A DNA stretch of 62,063 bases from an uncultured Pseudoflavonifractor sp. (lineage in GTDB: Bacteria; Bacillota; Clostridia; Oscillospirales; Oscillospiraceae): the NCBI GenBank assembly GCA_947577065.1, contig CANPTT010000009.1, positions 1-62,063 on the forward strand. The letters are read 5' to 3'. A model generated the notes under the pieces. That model saw only the letters and a list, made by a program, of their open reading frames with translations. It was not told the DNA's origin and did no database searches. Numbering within the stretch: the stretch's first letter is position 1; the number at the start of each line of letters is the position of its first letter. Below, piece after piece: positions 50,225 to 57,590 of the stretch. Made by a program: the position numbers and the translations under genes.

Positions 50225-50282
50225 GTTTTTTCAATTTTTCTATTTTTGAGGGTGGTCGATAGGGTGTGTTTTTCTCCATTTA

Positions 50283-50580
50283 TTACGAGAGGACAATCAT
50301 CAGTTTTCAACTGAGCCAACCTGACCTCTCGGTAAATCAGCGGAGTGAACCTTGAAAACTGAATACCAACCTCAGACGTTACCGTGTCTGAGCCACCTGG
50401 CCGGTGAAAGGGAGATGCCAACTCCCGAGCGAAGAAGACACGGGAAAACAATGATACTCCCGATCGGCTGAGCTCACGCTCAGGATCGGCGCACCCACAA
50501 GCATGGGCCGAGGCTGAAATGCCTGTGTCCTCCTGGCAGGAGGGCTGAGGTTGCTTATTTTATAAATCTTCGAGAGGAGG
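50283..50580 (+). promoter_or_regulatory. Structured leader RNA with alternative pairings
   Basis: No coding sequence is convincing in 50123-50588. The last 300 bases fold heavily: CTCAGAC/GTCTGAG (50371-50392), GGGAG/CTCCC (50410-50426), CCGATC..CTGAGC/GCTCAG GATCGG (50460-50489), CCCA/TGGG (50494-50507), closed by GACACGGG/CCTGTGTC (50437-50444 with 50522-50529). Two competing elements exist. CAGTTTTCAA (50301-50310) pairs locally or perfectly with TTGAAAACTG (50352-50361). CCTCTCG (50325-50331) pairs with CGAGAGG at 50286-50292 or with the identical CGAGAGG at 50571-50577 inside the ribosome-binding site of the next gene. This is the layout of a translational switch. No known riboswitch class was recognised. 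Confidence 0.6.
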
Positions 50581-50588
50581 TGTATGAA

Positions 50589-51659
50589 ATGAGCTGCACA
50601 CAGCAAAAGCAGTTGGTTTCTTTTCCCAAGGTCCGAGTCCAAAAGCATTGGTTTCGCTACCATTTTGATCATAAGGAGTTTGCGAACGAAGGAACTCTTC
50701 ACCTGTTCAGCCTGATGGCCTTATACTCCTATGCGAACTTCCGCTCTGATAAGCGCCATATCCTTGATGAGTGGTACATGGAGTCCCCTGGCCAGTGGAT
50801 CTGCCATCTCGGTTCGCTGCCCAGGATCATGAGGGTTCATAGCAAAGCTGAAGCTCTGGCGATGCTGGACTACTTTTCTGACTTGGGGCTGATCTCCTAC
50901 ACATTCTTGAAAGAAGGCAAAGAGTTCCTCAGATTCGAAATCACTGACTGGAAGAGGCATTGCACTCACTGTGACTACAACTACTACAGCTACAAGGGAA
51001 AGGGATTCTTCTTTTTCCCGCTCCCGGTGGGCAGGATTCTGATCAGGGCGAGTAAGAGTGTTGGGGTCCTGAGGTTCAGTGAGCTGGATGCCATCATGGA
51101 TTTATGGCTGCACACCATCGTGAACGATGACTCTGTTCAAGGGTCGAACTACATGCCCGTGGTCTACTTCAGCGATCTCGGGGGTGTGCCGTTGCTTTCA
51201 TACTCCTATCTCGCAAAGCGATGGGGCTGGTCCAAGTCCCGGGTAGGTAGGTTTATCCTCAAACTTGGAGAAAGTGGACTGATTGGCCGTGTGAGCTTTT
51301 CAAGCTCTCACGGCTCTGTTATTTCCCCATGCGGTTATCGGGAGATGCTGTATGGCGCTGATGCCGAGCAGCTTGAGCTTCAGCGGATCGGGGAGATCCT
51401 GGGGATGACTTCACTGGTGCTCGATGACTCCTCCAAAGGTGCCTTGGACCTGAAGGTGGAAACCTGCGTCCCATCGAATGAGAAGGAGCCGCAGGGCCCT
51501 GTAGACATTCGGATTGCTGTCTTTCAGGAGCAGCAATCTTCTTTTTTTGCCCGGCCAGTTCCTTTAATCTTCTACAGCTCAAAGGGCAGCAGTAGTTGTA
51601 ATAAAGGGATAGCAGGCTATCGTGGCCCTCCGAAACAGGGGGCCAAAGGAAAGGAGTGA
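50589..51659 (+). CDS. Winged-helix-like island protein, possible replication initiator
   Basis: A 356-residue protein with two helix-turn-helix-like regions, at about residues 65-105 (ALAMLDYFSDLGLISY) and 200-235 (SYSYLAKRWGWSKSRVGRFILKL), resembling winged helices of replication or transcription proteins. ATG 50589 is eight bases after AGGAGG; GTG 50580 overlaps that site and is rejected. Its ribosome-binding site can be hidden by the structured leader. The function is not proven. Confidence 0.6.
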   Translation: MSCTQQKQLVSFPKVRVQKHWFRYHFDHKEFANEGTLHLFSLMALYSYANFRSDKRHILDEWYMESPGQWICHLGSLPRIMRVHSKAEALAMLDYFSDLGLISYTFLKEGKEFLRFEITDWKRHCTHCDYNYYSYKGKGFFFFPLPVGRILIRASKSVGVLRFSELDAIMDLWLHTIVNDDSVQGSNYMPVVYFSDLGGVPLLSYSYLAKRWGWSKSRVGRFILKLGESGLIGRVSFSSSHGSVISPCGYREMLYGADAEQLELQRIGEILGMTSLVLDDSSKGALDLKVETCVPSNEKEPQGPVDIRIAVFQEQQSSFFARPVPLIFYSSKGSSSCNKGIAGYRGPPKQGAKGKE

Positions 51660-51663
51660 TAAC

Positions 51664-52209
51664 ATGAGCGGAAAGAAGAGGCCTGCAGATCCTTCTTCTC
51701 AGCACAAGGAAGGTGGCATGGAGGATCGGCTCCACAACACGAAGTTTCTGCTCAAACAGTACAGAAGGATTGCCTACTCCGTTCAGGTATCTGAAAATGA
51801 GCTCAATCTGAGGATGGAGATGGAGCATGGCACAAAGCTATCCACATTTGAAGCAAACGCTGAGTTGGCTGGGGTTGATCTGACTGGCACGAAGCTGGAG
51901 GGCTACACCAAGAGCGTTATTCGCAGCCGTAAGATGCTCCAGATCATTCAGAGTGCCCTCAATACTGTCCGAAGCGATCCGGATCATGGGGATCTGATGT
52001 ACCAGGTCCTCTATTTTACCTACTTCTCCCCGGTAAAGCCCAGGAACCGGGAGGTCATCCTGGCTGAGTTGGACAAGCTCAGCTACCCCATGTCTATGGT
52101 TACCTATCTTGACATTGATCTCACTGACCCAGCGTGGCGACTGGTAAGCAGAGAAGACTTTCCGGGTAACTCCCACGAGAAGCTTACAATGGAGGTATAT
52201 GATCGATGA
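51664..52209 (+). CDS. ArpU-like small regulator
   Basis: A 181-residue basic protein starting at ATG 51664 after AAAGGAG. The C-terminal half (IQSALNTVRSDPDHGDLMY, then YQVLYFTYFSPVKPRNRE and LSYPMSMVTYLDID) resembles phage ArpU/sigma-like regulators, which have a region 4-type end. It overlaps the nuclease gene start by four bases. A regulator of island genes is plausible; the family assignment is tentative. Confidence 0.5.
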   Translation: MSGKKRPADPSSQHKEGGMEDRLHNTKFLLKQYRRIAYSVQVSENELNLRMEMEHGTKLSTFEANAELAGVDLTGTKLEGYTKSVIRSRKMLQIIQSALNTVRSDPDHGDLMYQVLYFTYFSPVKPRNREVILAELDKLSYPMSMVTYLDIDLTDPAWRLVSREDFPGNSHEKLTMEVYDR

Positions 52210-53321
52210 AGAAGGGTACATGGCGCACTATTCTCGTAATCCTGGCATTGTTGCTGATCTTTGCGGGTTGTAGGGGCCATTCTGAGGCTCCTGAGGAGAG
52301 TTTGCCGCTTCCCCCCTCCGCTGATACTACTGTGACTGCAAAACCATCCCTGGAGCCCGCCAGGGCGCCGGAAGAGACGGAGAATGCGCCCCAGGAGACC
52401 AACACGCCGGCTGAGCCGGCAGAATCCTTTGCGCCTGATCCGACTGAGACTCCTGCCCCGGAGGTTATCGCTTCCTTTGACCTCTCTGAAGTGCCGGCCT
52501 ATTCTGGCAAGGCCTATGTCTCTGTGAACGGTAACGAGCCATATTTCTCCGAGGACGAGATGACAAGCAGTTCCTATGAGTACTACTCAGAGCTGGATTC
52601 CCTCGGTCGCTGCGGCGTTGTCGTTGCCACCATTGGCCGTGATCTGATGCCCACAGAGGAGCGTGGTGAGATCGGCATGGTCAAGCCGTCTGGCTGGCAT
52701 ACCGTCCGATACAACGACATTGTGGATGGGAATTATCTCTATAACCGTTGCCATCTGATCGGATACCAGCTTACCGGTGAGAATGCCAATACGAAGAACC
52801 TCATCACTGGTACCCGATACTTGAATATTGAGGGGATGCTGCCCTTTGAAAACATGGTCGCTGACTATGTGAAGGAGACCGGCAATCATGTCATGTACCG
52901 TGTGACCCCGATCTTTGATGGGGATAATCTGCTCGCCAGTGGCGTCCTCATGGAGGCAAAGTCAGTTGAGGACGATGGCGGAGGTATTTCGTATTGCATT
53001 TTTGCCTATAATGTCCAGCCATATGTTATAATTGATTATGCGACAGGCGAGAGTGAGCTTTCTCCCGATGCCCCACAGCCGACTCCGGAGCCTACCCCGA
53101 CTCCCAAGCCGAAGCCGACTCCTGCGCCTGAGCCCGAGCCGACAGAGAATCCTGCGCCGGCGGGGACAGATTATATCGGGAACAAGAACACTAAGAAGTT
53201 CCACTATCCCAACTGCTCTTCTGTGAACCAGATGAAGGAGTCCAACAAGTTCTATTACAACGGCACTCGTGATGAAATGATCGATATGGGGTACACACCG
53301 TGTAAACGGTGCAATCCCTGA
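52206..53321 (+). CDS. Exported nuclease lipoprotein, NucA/EndA-like
   Basis: A 371-residue protein: lipoprotein signal peptide with lipobox IFAGC (about residues 18-22), Pro/Glu/Thr-rich linker, and a DNA/RNA non-specific nuclease domain (about 90-285) with the ββα-metal motif NRCHLIGYQL (His183), NLITGTRYLN and the ending typical of EndA/NucA-like DNA-entry nucleases. A second Pro-rich linker leads to a C-terminal Ada-type zinc module (FHYPNCSSV ... CKRCNP). It probably degrades or processes DNA at the cell surface. Confidence 0.85.
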   Translation: MKKGTWRTILVILALLLIFAGCRGHSEAPEESLPLPPSADTTVTAKPSLEPARAPEETENAPQETNTPAEPAESFAPDPTETPAPEVIASFDLSEVPAYSGKAYVSVNGNEPYFSEDEMTSSSYEYYSELDSLGRCGVVVATIGRDLMPTEERGEIGMVKPSGWHTVRYNDIVDGNYLYNRCHLIGYQLTGENANTKNLITGTRYLNIEGMLPFENMVADYVKETGNHVMYRVTPIFDGDNLLASGVLMEAKSVEDDGGGISYCIFAYNVQPYVIIDYATGESELSPDAPQPTPEPTPTPKPKPTPAPEPEPTENPAPAGTDYIGNKNTKKFHYPNCSSVNQMKESNKFYYNGTRDEMIDMGYTPCKRCNP

Positions 53322-53341
53322 GGCCCAGGAGGTGATCCCCT

Positions 53342-54565
53342 TTGGCTGTCAACGTGAAAAAGAGATCTGCACACAATATTTTCTTTGGCAAAGACGCTGA
53401 GACTGGGATGACGAAGCACATCTCTGAGGTCGTGAGCGGGGCCAAGTGCGGATGCGTCTGCGCATTCTGTCTACAACCTCTGGAGGCACGTAAAGGATCT
53501 CAGCGGAGGCATCACTTTGCCCACGTTTCTAATTACGACTGTGAGTACTCCAACGAAGTTGCAATTTATCAGAGAGTATCAGAGATCCTGTCCCGGGACA
53601 AGCTTCTCGGTGTCCCGGCAGTATTCCTCAAGTTCAACAATTGGGAAAAGCCCACGCTTCTTCGCAATGCTCAGCTTTTGAAATTGGATGATGTTCAATA
53701 CCACTGCGAACAGCTACAGTATCCGCCCGAACTCATAGTATCTGCAGCTGGCAGTCGGCTTCGGATACTGATCGAGTTTGATGATCGATACTATGATAAG
53801 AGGGACATCAGCGACCTCGTGTCCGAAGGAAAACTGAATGACTACTCCATCCTTCTCCTGAATATGCCCAGGCTTACCAAGGGAAATGAGGACTTCTACA
53901 CCAAAGAACATTTGAGCCGGTTCTTTTTGGGGAAAGATGTGCCCGGCGGTTGGATGCGCAGTGCCCTTGAAGAGAAATGGCGGAAGCGGTATTTAGACCT
54001 GGTCACCGAACCCAGGAAGATAGGGGATTATACTGAATGCCCTCTGCATCAATGCTCTGGAGGTGCACCTGAGCCATTTTTCGTCAGGCATTGGGTCTGT
54101 GCTCGGTGTGAGTACTGCATGGAGGAGGGAAAATGCACTGGGGCCTCCGGCATCCGGGAGCTTTCCGATTTTGACCTCACTCCAGAGGAGCGCCAGGCTA
54201 AGGTGGATGCGCTGCGCAAGAAGTATGAAGAGGAAGAGGCGGAGCATCAAAGGCGACGTGCGGAAAGCATCCGGAATATGACGGAAGAACAGCGCCAGCT
54301 CAAAGCATACTTGGACTCCAAATCCACATCATCCCCCCTACCCCCGCCGCCCATCTTGAGAAGCAAGGCTCAGCGAATGCACGATGAGGCTGTTCGCATC
54401 TTTGAAAGCTTTGATCCTGCGGGCCCGGAGAAAACTGTTGATGCATTCGGCCGCAGATGGGTGAAGTGTGAGATATGCGGCAAGATTCTGCAGGATAGCC
54501 AGATCGCCGAATTTGGAGGGGCAAATCGAGGCCTTTGCAAGAATTGCTGGAGAGACGGACTGTGA
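53342..54565 (+). CDS. CoiA-like competence/nuclease protein
   Basis: A 407-residue protein. The N-terminal Cys-x2-Cys and HHFAH part (CAFCLQPLEARKG...RRHHFAHV) followed by an E-rich, nuclease-like region (IEFDDRY) matches the CoiA family, which takes part in processing incoming single-stranded DNA. A charged coiled coil (about 280-330) and a C-terminal zinc ribbon (CEICGKIL ... CKNCW) follow. The start is TTG at 53342, eight bases after a full AGGAGGTGAT site. Confidence 0.7.
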   Translation: MAVNVKKRSAHNIFFGKDAETGMTKHISEVVSGAKCGCVCAFCLQPLEARKGSQRRHHFAHVSNYDCEYSNEVAIYQRVSEILSRDKLLGVPAVFLKFNNWEKPTLLRNAQLLKLDDVQYHCEQLQYPPELIVSAAGSRLRILIEFDDRYYDKRDISDLVSEGKLNDYSILLLNMPRLTKGNEDFYTKEHLSRFFLGKDVPGGWMRSALEEKWRKRYLDLVTEPRKIGDYTECPLHQCSGGAPEPFFVRHWVCARCEYCMEEGKCTGASGIRELSDFDLTPEERQAKVDALRKKYEEEEAEHQRRRAESIRNMTEEQRQLKAYLDSKSTSSPLPPPPILRSKAQRMHDEAVRIFESFDPAGPEKTVDAFGRRWVKCEICGKILQDSQIAEFGGANRGLCKNCWRDGL

Positions 54566-54596
54566 TCCTGAAGAGTTATCTAAAGAGGGGCAACGT

Positions 54597-55148
54597 ATGG
54601 CTTTTTGCATTGAGATTATTGAGGAGCATGATCCCTCTTCATACTTCTGGTTCCGGCCTGTCATACTCCATAGCACTGACCAAATCAAGTGGGGCGATGT
54701 AGAGGAGCTGGATGATGAGTTTTCCATCGAGGAGGGTGATGTGAGCTGCTTTCTGCGCCACTTCCTTTACAAGTATTTTGATAAGGATCTGCCTTGTAAC
54801 AAGAATAGATATGAGGATGGCGGGTATTCTTTTACAGGTTTTGAGTGGTACCTCACACACAATTTCTTCACTTATGAGACTATTAGCTCAATGCTAGAAG
54901 ATATTGCCCAGGTTGCAGATCTCCTCGAATCCGATTACGATGCCCCTGCCCTGGATGAGGTAAAGGAACATTATTCGATCTTCTATCTGTGCGAGCAGGA
55001 TTGTGAAGATTGGATCAGAGGGAACCAGCTGGCTATTCCAAAGTACAAACACCTGATTATTGACTTCTACCGTCGCTTTATTTCACGGACCCGACAAATG
55101 ATGGAGAATTTTCCTCAGGCAGAATATATCTCTGTAATGGGGCCGTGA
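54597..55148 (+). CDS. Unknown soluble island protein
   Basis: A 183-residue acidic protein with many aromatic residues and mostly helical segments (FTYETISSMLEDIAQVADLL). I do not recognise the family. ATG 54597 follows AAAGAGGGG; the frame open further upstream overlaps the CoiA-like gene. The gene is the last before the methylase operon's promoter and is already less GC-rich. Confidence 0.6.
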   Translation: MAFCIEIIEEHDPSSYFWFRPVILHSTDQIKWGDVEELDDEFSIEEGDVSCFLRHFLYKYFDKDLPCNKNRYEDGGYSFTGFEWYLTHNFFTYETISSMLEDIAQVADLLESDYDAPALDEVKEHYSIFYLCEQDCEDWIRGNQLAIPKYKHLIIDFYRRFISRTRQMMENFPQAEYISVMGP

Positions 55149-55169
55149 CTATTGAGAGATGGTCACGGC
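55142..55169 (+). terminator. Possible terminator after the unknown gene
   Basis: GCCGTGAC / GTCACGGC (55142-55169), then a run of T at 55185-55190. The T-run is 15 bases downstream, so the call is weak. Confidence 0.4.
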
Positions 55170-55193
55170 TCATTAACTTGAACATTTTTTAAT

Positions 55194-55211
55194 TAGGTTT
55201 TCAAAAACCTA
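55194..55211. promoter_or_regulatory. Methylase-operon operator 1
   Basis: TAGGTTTT-CA-AAAACCTA, a perfect 8+8 palindrome touching the -35 box. An identical palindrome (except for the two central bases) lies at 55255-55272. Confidence 0.75.
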
Positions 55212-55240
55212 TTGACAAGAGGCCTAACATGGTGTACATT
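55212..55240 (+). promoter_or_regulatory. Promoter of the methylase operon
   Basis: TTGACA (55212-55217), 17-bp spacer, TACATT (55235-55240). It lies between two copies of the same operator. Confidence 0.8.
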
Positions 55241-55254
55241 ATCCTCAGAACATA

Positions 55255-55272
55255 TAGGTTTTGAAAAACCTA
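55255..55272. promoter_or_regulatory. Methylase-operon operator 2
   Basis: TAGGTTTT-GA-AAAACCTA, just downstream of the expected start point, 61 bp from operator 1 centre to centre. Confidence 0.75.
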
Positions 55273-55295
55273 AACGAAGATGAGGGGGAGACATC

Positions 55296-57038
55296 ATGTC
55301 CAATTCGAGTATTCAGCCGACTAAATCTGTGGTATCTGGCGCTTCCGAAGCTTCCTGGGCCATTGCCAATGCTATGAGAGGAGCTGGAGTCCACTCCAGG
55401 ATTGAGGTGGTCCTAGCTGCGTACCTGCTATACAAAGCATGTGACCGAGCCTCTGACATTGATCAGCCACTTCATGAGTTTATAGATGGTCTTGGCTTGG
55501 ATCGGTCGATCAAGCTTACGCTCCTTGACAAAATAAGTGAGCAGGCGTGGCATTCCCTCAAGAGCCTAGTTGGAAATTATGATAAAGATGCTTTTGCTGG
55601 CGTCGTCCTCTTTTTTGATGTAGATGGAACTGACAAAACTGCCATGCCTATTTCTACTCCGCAGGCCATAGTTAAATTGGCTTATGAACTGCTCAGCATA
55701 GAGGATGGTGATGAGGTAGCGGATGTGGGGTGTGGATGCGGTGCCTTTCTGACCAACAGTGCATCGTTGAAGCCGGCAGCTACTTATTATGGATATGAGA
55801 TCAATGCCTATGCTCACAGTGTGGCAAAGATGCGGGCAGAGCTTCTCTCTGTGGATATGAACATTGAGCTCACAGATGCTTTTTCAGTCTTAGAAAGGGA
55901 TAAAGTGCCTCAGCACGACAAGGTCTTCTCGAACTACCCATTTGGTATGAAGCTTAGGAATCTTGCAGGGGGAGCTTCCTTCCTTGAGCAGCTATCCAAT
56001 CACTTTCCTGGCCTATCAAAGGCAACATCCTCTGACTGGGTATTCAATGCACTGCTTTGCGAGATGTTGAAGCCCAATGGTAAGGCAATTGGGATTATGA
56101 CTAATGGTAGCACATGGAATACCATTGACATCCCTATGCGCCGTTATTTTCTTGAGCGTGGTCTTATTGAAGCGGTTATTGCGCTTCCAAGCAAGCTGTT
56201 TGGATACACCGCTATCCCCACGACAATGATCATTATGAGCAAAGGGAATGCAGCGGTGAGACTCATTGATGCTGGATCTCTTTGCAAGCAAGGCAGGAGA
56301 TTTAATACATTTGGCGATGATGATATCCTGGAAATTAAGGAAGCTATGTCCGTAGAAAGCGAATATAGTAGAATCGTTTCCATGGAAGAACTCAGTGCCA
56401 ATGACTATGTGTTGAGCTTGAGCCGATATATGAAGAAACAGGTTGAGATCCCGTATGCAGTCGCATTTGATGCAGTCATCAAGAGTATGCGTAGGGGCGC
56501 TCAGTGTAAGGCTCAAGAGCTTGATGAGATGGCCTCTGACATAGCCACAGACGTGCAGTATCTAATGCTGGCCAATATCCAGAATGGGATTATTGATGAT
56601 AAGCTTCCGTATCTTCGTACAATGGACCCAAAGTTCCAAAAATACTGTCTTAAGGATAAGGACTTAATCATCTCGAAGATGGGAAATCCGTATAAGGTCG
56701 CAGTTGCTTCCATTCAGGAAGGGCAACAGATTATTGCAAATGGTAATCTGTATCTTATAGAACTTGATAAAACAAAAGTGAATCCCTACTATCTTAAAGC
56801 TTTTTTCGAGAGTGAGCAGGGTCTTCAAGTTCTAAAGAATATTACCGTGGGGGCTGTGATGCCGACAATTGGCATGGATCAGCTGAGGAAGGTTCAGATA
56901 CCGCTACCTCCTATTGAGGAGCAAAATAAAATCGCTGATAGATACCTGGCGGTTCAAGATGAGATTGCACTCCTTAAACTCAAACTAGAGAAGGCCTACA
57001 ATAAACTCGGACAGGTCTTTGACGAGGAGGGCAAGTGA
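55296..57038 (+). CDS. Type I HsdM-HsdS fusion methylase with NYPF motif
   Basis: A 580-residue protein. The first 375 residues form an N6-adenine methylase fold: SAM motif I reads DVGCGCGAFL and the catalytic motif IV reads SNYPFG, where type I enzymes have NPPF/NPPY. Residues about 385-575 look like a half HsdS: one target-recognition domain and the conserved helix (PIEEQNKIADRYL ... KLKLEKAYNKL). So modification and specificity are joined, with a substituted catalytic residue. There is no HsdM N-terminal helical domain of the usual type. The enzyme may bind DNA without efficient methylation. Confidence 0.75.
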   Translation: MSNSSIQPTKSVVSGASEASWAIANAMRGAGVHSRIEVVLAAYLLYKACDRASDIDQPLHEFIDGLGLDRSIKLTLLDKISEQAWHSLKSLVGNYDKDAFAGVVLFFDVDGTDKTAMPISTPQAIVKLAYELLSIEDGDEVADVGCGCGAFLTNSASLKPAATYYGYEINAYAHSVAKMRAELLSVDMNIELTDAFSVLERDKVPQHDKVFSNYPFGMKLRNLAGGASFLEQLSNHFPGLSKATSSDWVFNALLCEMLKPNGKAIGIMTNGSTWNTIDIPMRRYFLERGLIEAVIALPSKLFGYTAIPTTMIIMSKGNAAVRLIDAGSLCKQGRRFNTFGDDDILEIKEAMSVESEYSRIVSMEELSANDYVLSLSRYMKKQVEIPYAVAFDAVIKSMRRGAQCKAQELDEMASDIATDVQYLMLANIQNGIIDDKLPYLRTMDPKFQKYCLKDKDLIISKMGNPYKVAVASIQEGQQIIANGNLYLIELDKTKVNPYYLKAFFESEQGLQVLKNITVGAVMPTIGMDQLRKVQIPLPPIEEQNKIADRYLAVQDEIALLKLKLEKAYNKLGQVFDEEGK

Positions 57039-57039
57039 T

Positions 57040-57579
57040 ATGCTTGGCATTGAAGAACTTGCCGAACTTGAGGAAAAACTGAAAGATGAACTGTTCGAGA
57101 ATCTGACAGAGATACTAACAAGACTTAATCGAACTGGCCAGCTTGAAAGTCTCCTCACTCTTTTGGGTATGAGTTCTTTACTTGGGTCTGAGGCCCCGTA
57201 TCAGGTACATGTTACTGGCAAAATACTAGTGATTGGGCAAGCTGATGTAAAAGAAAAGGAACTCTATGCTATTGGAAAAAGGATGGGCATTTCTAAGGAT
57301 AGGTTTGAGCTGCACCTAAACTATAATGATGGAGCAAACTTCAATTTTAACAAGGTGCAGTATAATCCGGAATACAGTGTTATCTTGGTTGGCCCTATGC
57401 CCCATAGTGGCGTTTCCAAGGGTAATGCCAGTAGCGTAATTACTAACATTGAAAGAGAGGATGGGTATCCACCCGTCATTCGATTGGGCAACGCCGGATT
57501 AAAGATCAGCAAATCAAATTTCAAGGATGCGCTGAGCTCTCTGCTGTTAGCTGGTAAACTCAAGCCGGATCAGGTATAG
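57040..57579 (+). CDS. 179-residue protein of unknown function
   Basis: ATG 57040 follows GAGGAGG; the gene starts one base after the M-S fusion's stop. N-terminal residues 1-45 form a charged helix; the rest alternates strands and helices (KILVIGQADVKEKEL, YSVILVGPMPHSGVS) like a small Rossmann-type fold, perhaps related to DUF2325 (which has a similar V-x-x-x-H-S end of strand). I do not recognise it reliably. It is locked between methylase genes and is probably part of the system. Confidence 0.6.
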   Translation: MLGIEELAELEEKLKDELFENLTEILTRLNRTGQLESLLTLLGMSSLLGSEAPYQVHVTGKILVIGQADVKEKELYAIGKRMGISKDRFELHLNYNDGANFNFNKVQYNPEYSVILVGPMPHSGVSKGNASSVITNIEREDGYPPVIRLGNAGLKISKSNFKDALSSLLLAGKLKPDQV

Positions 57580-57590
57580 GGGGTGAAAAA

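Noticed and set aside
50283-50580. T-box, group I or group II intron identity for the leader
   Set aside because: No T-box sequence, no domain V hairpin and no intron-encoded protein were seen; only the general switch design is claimed.
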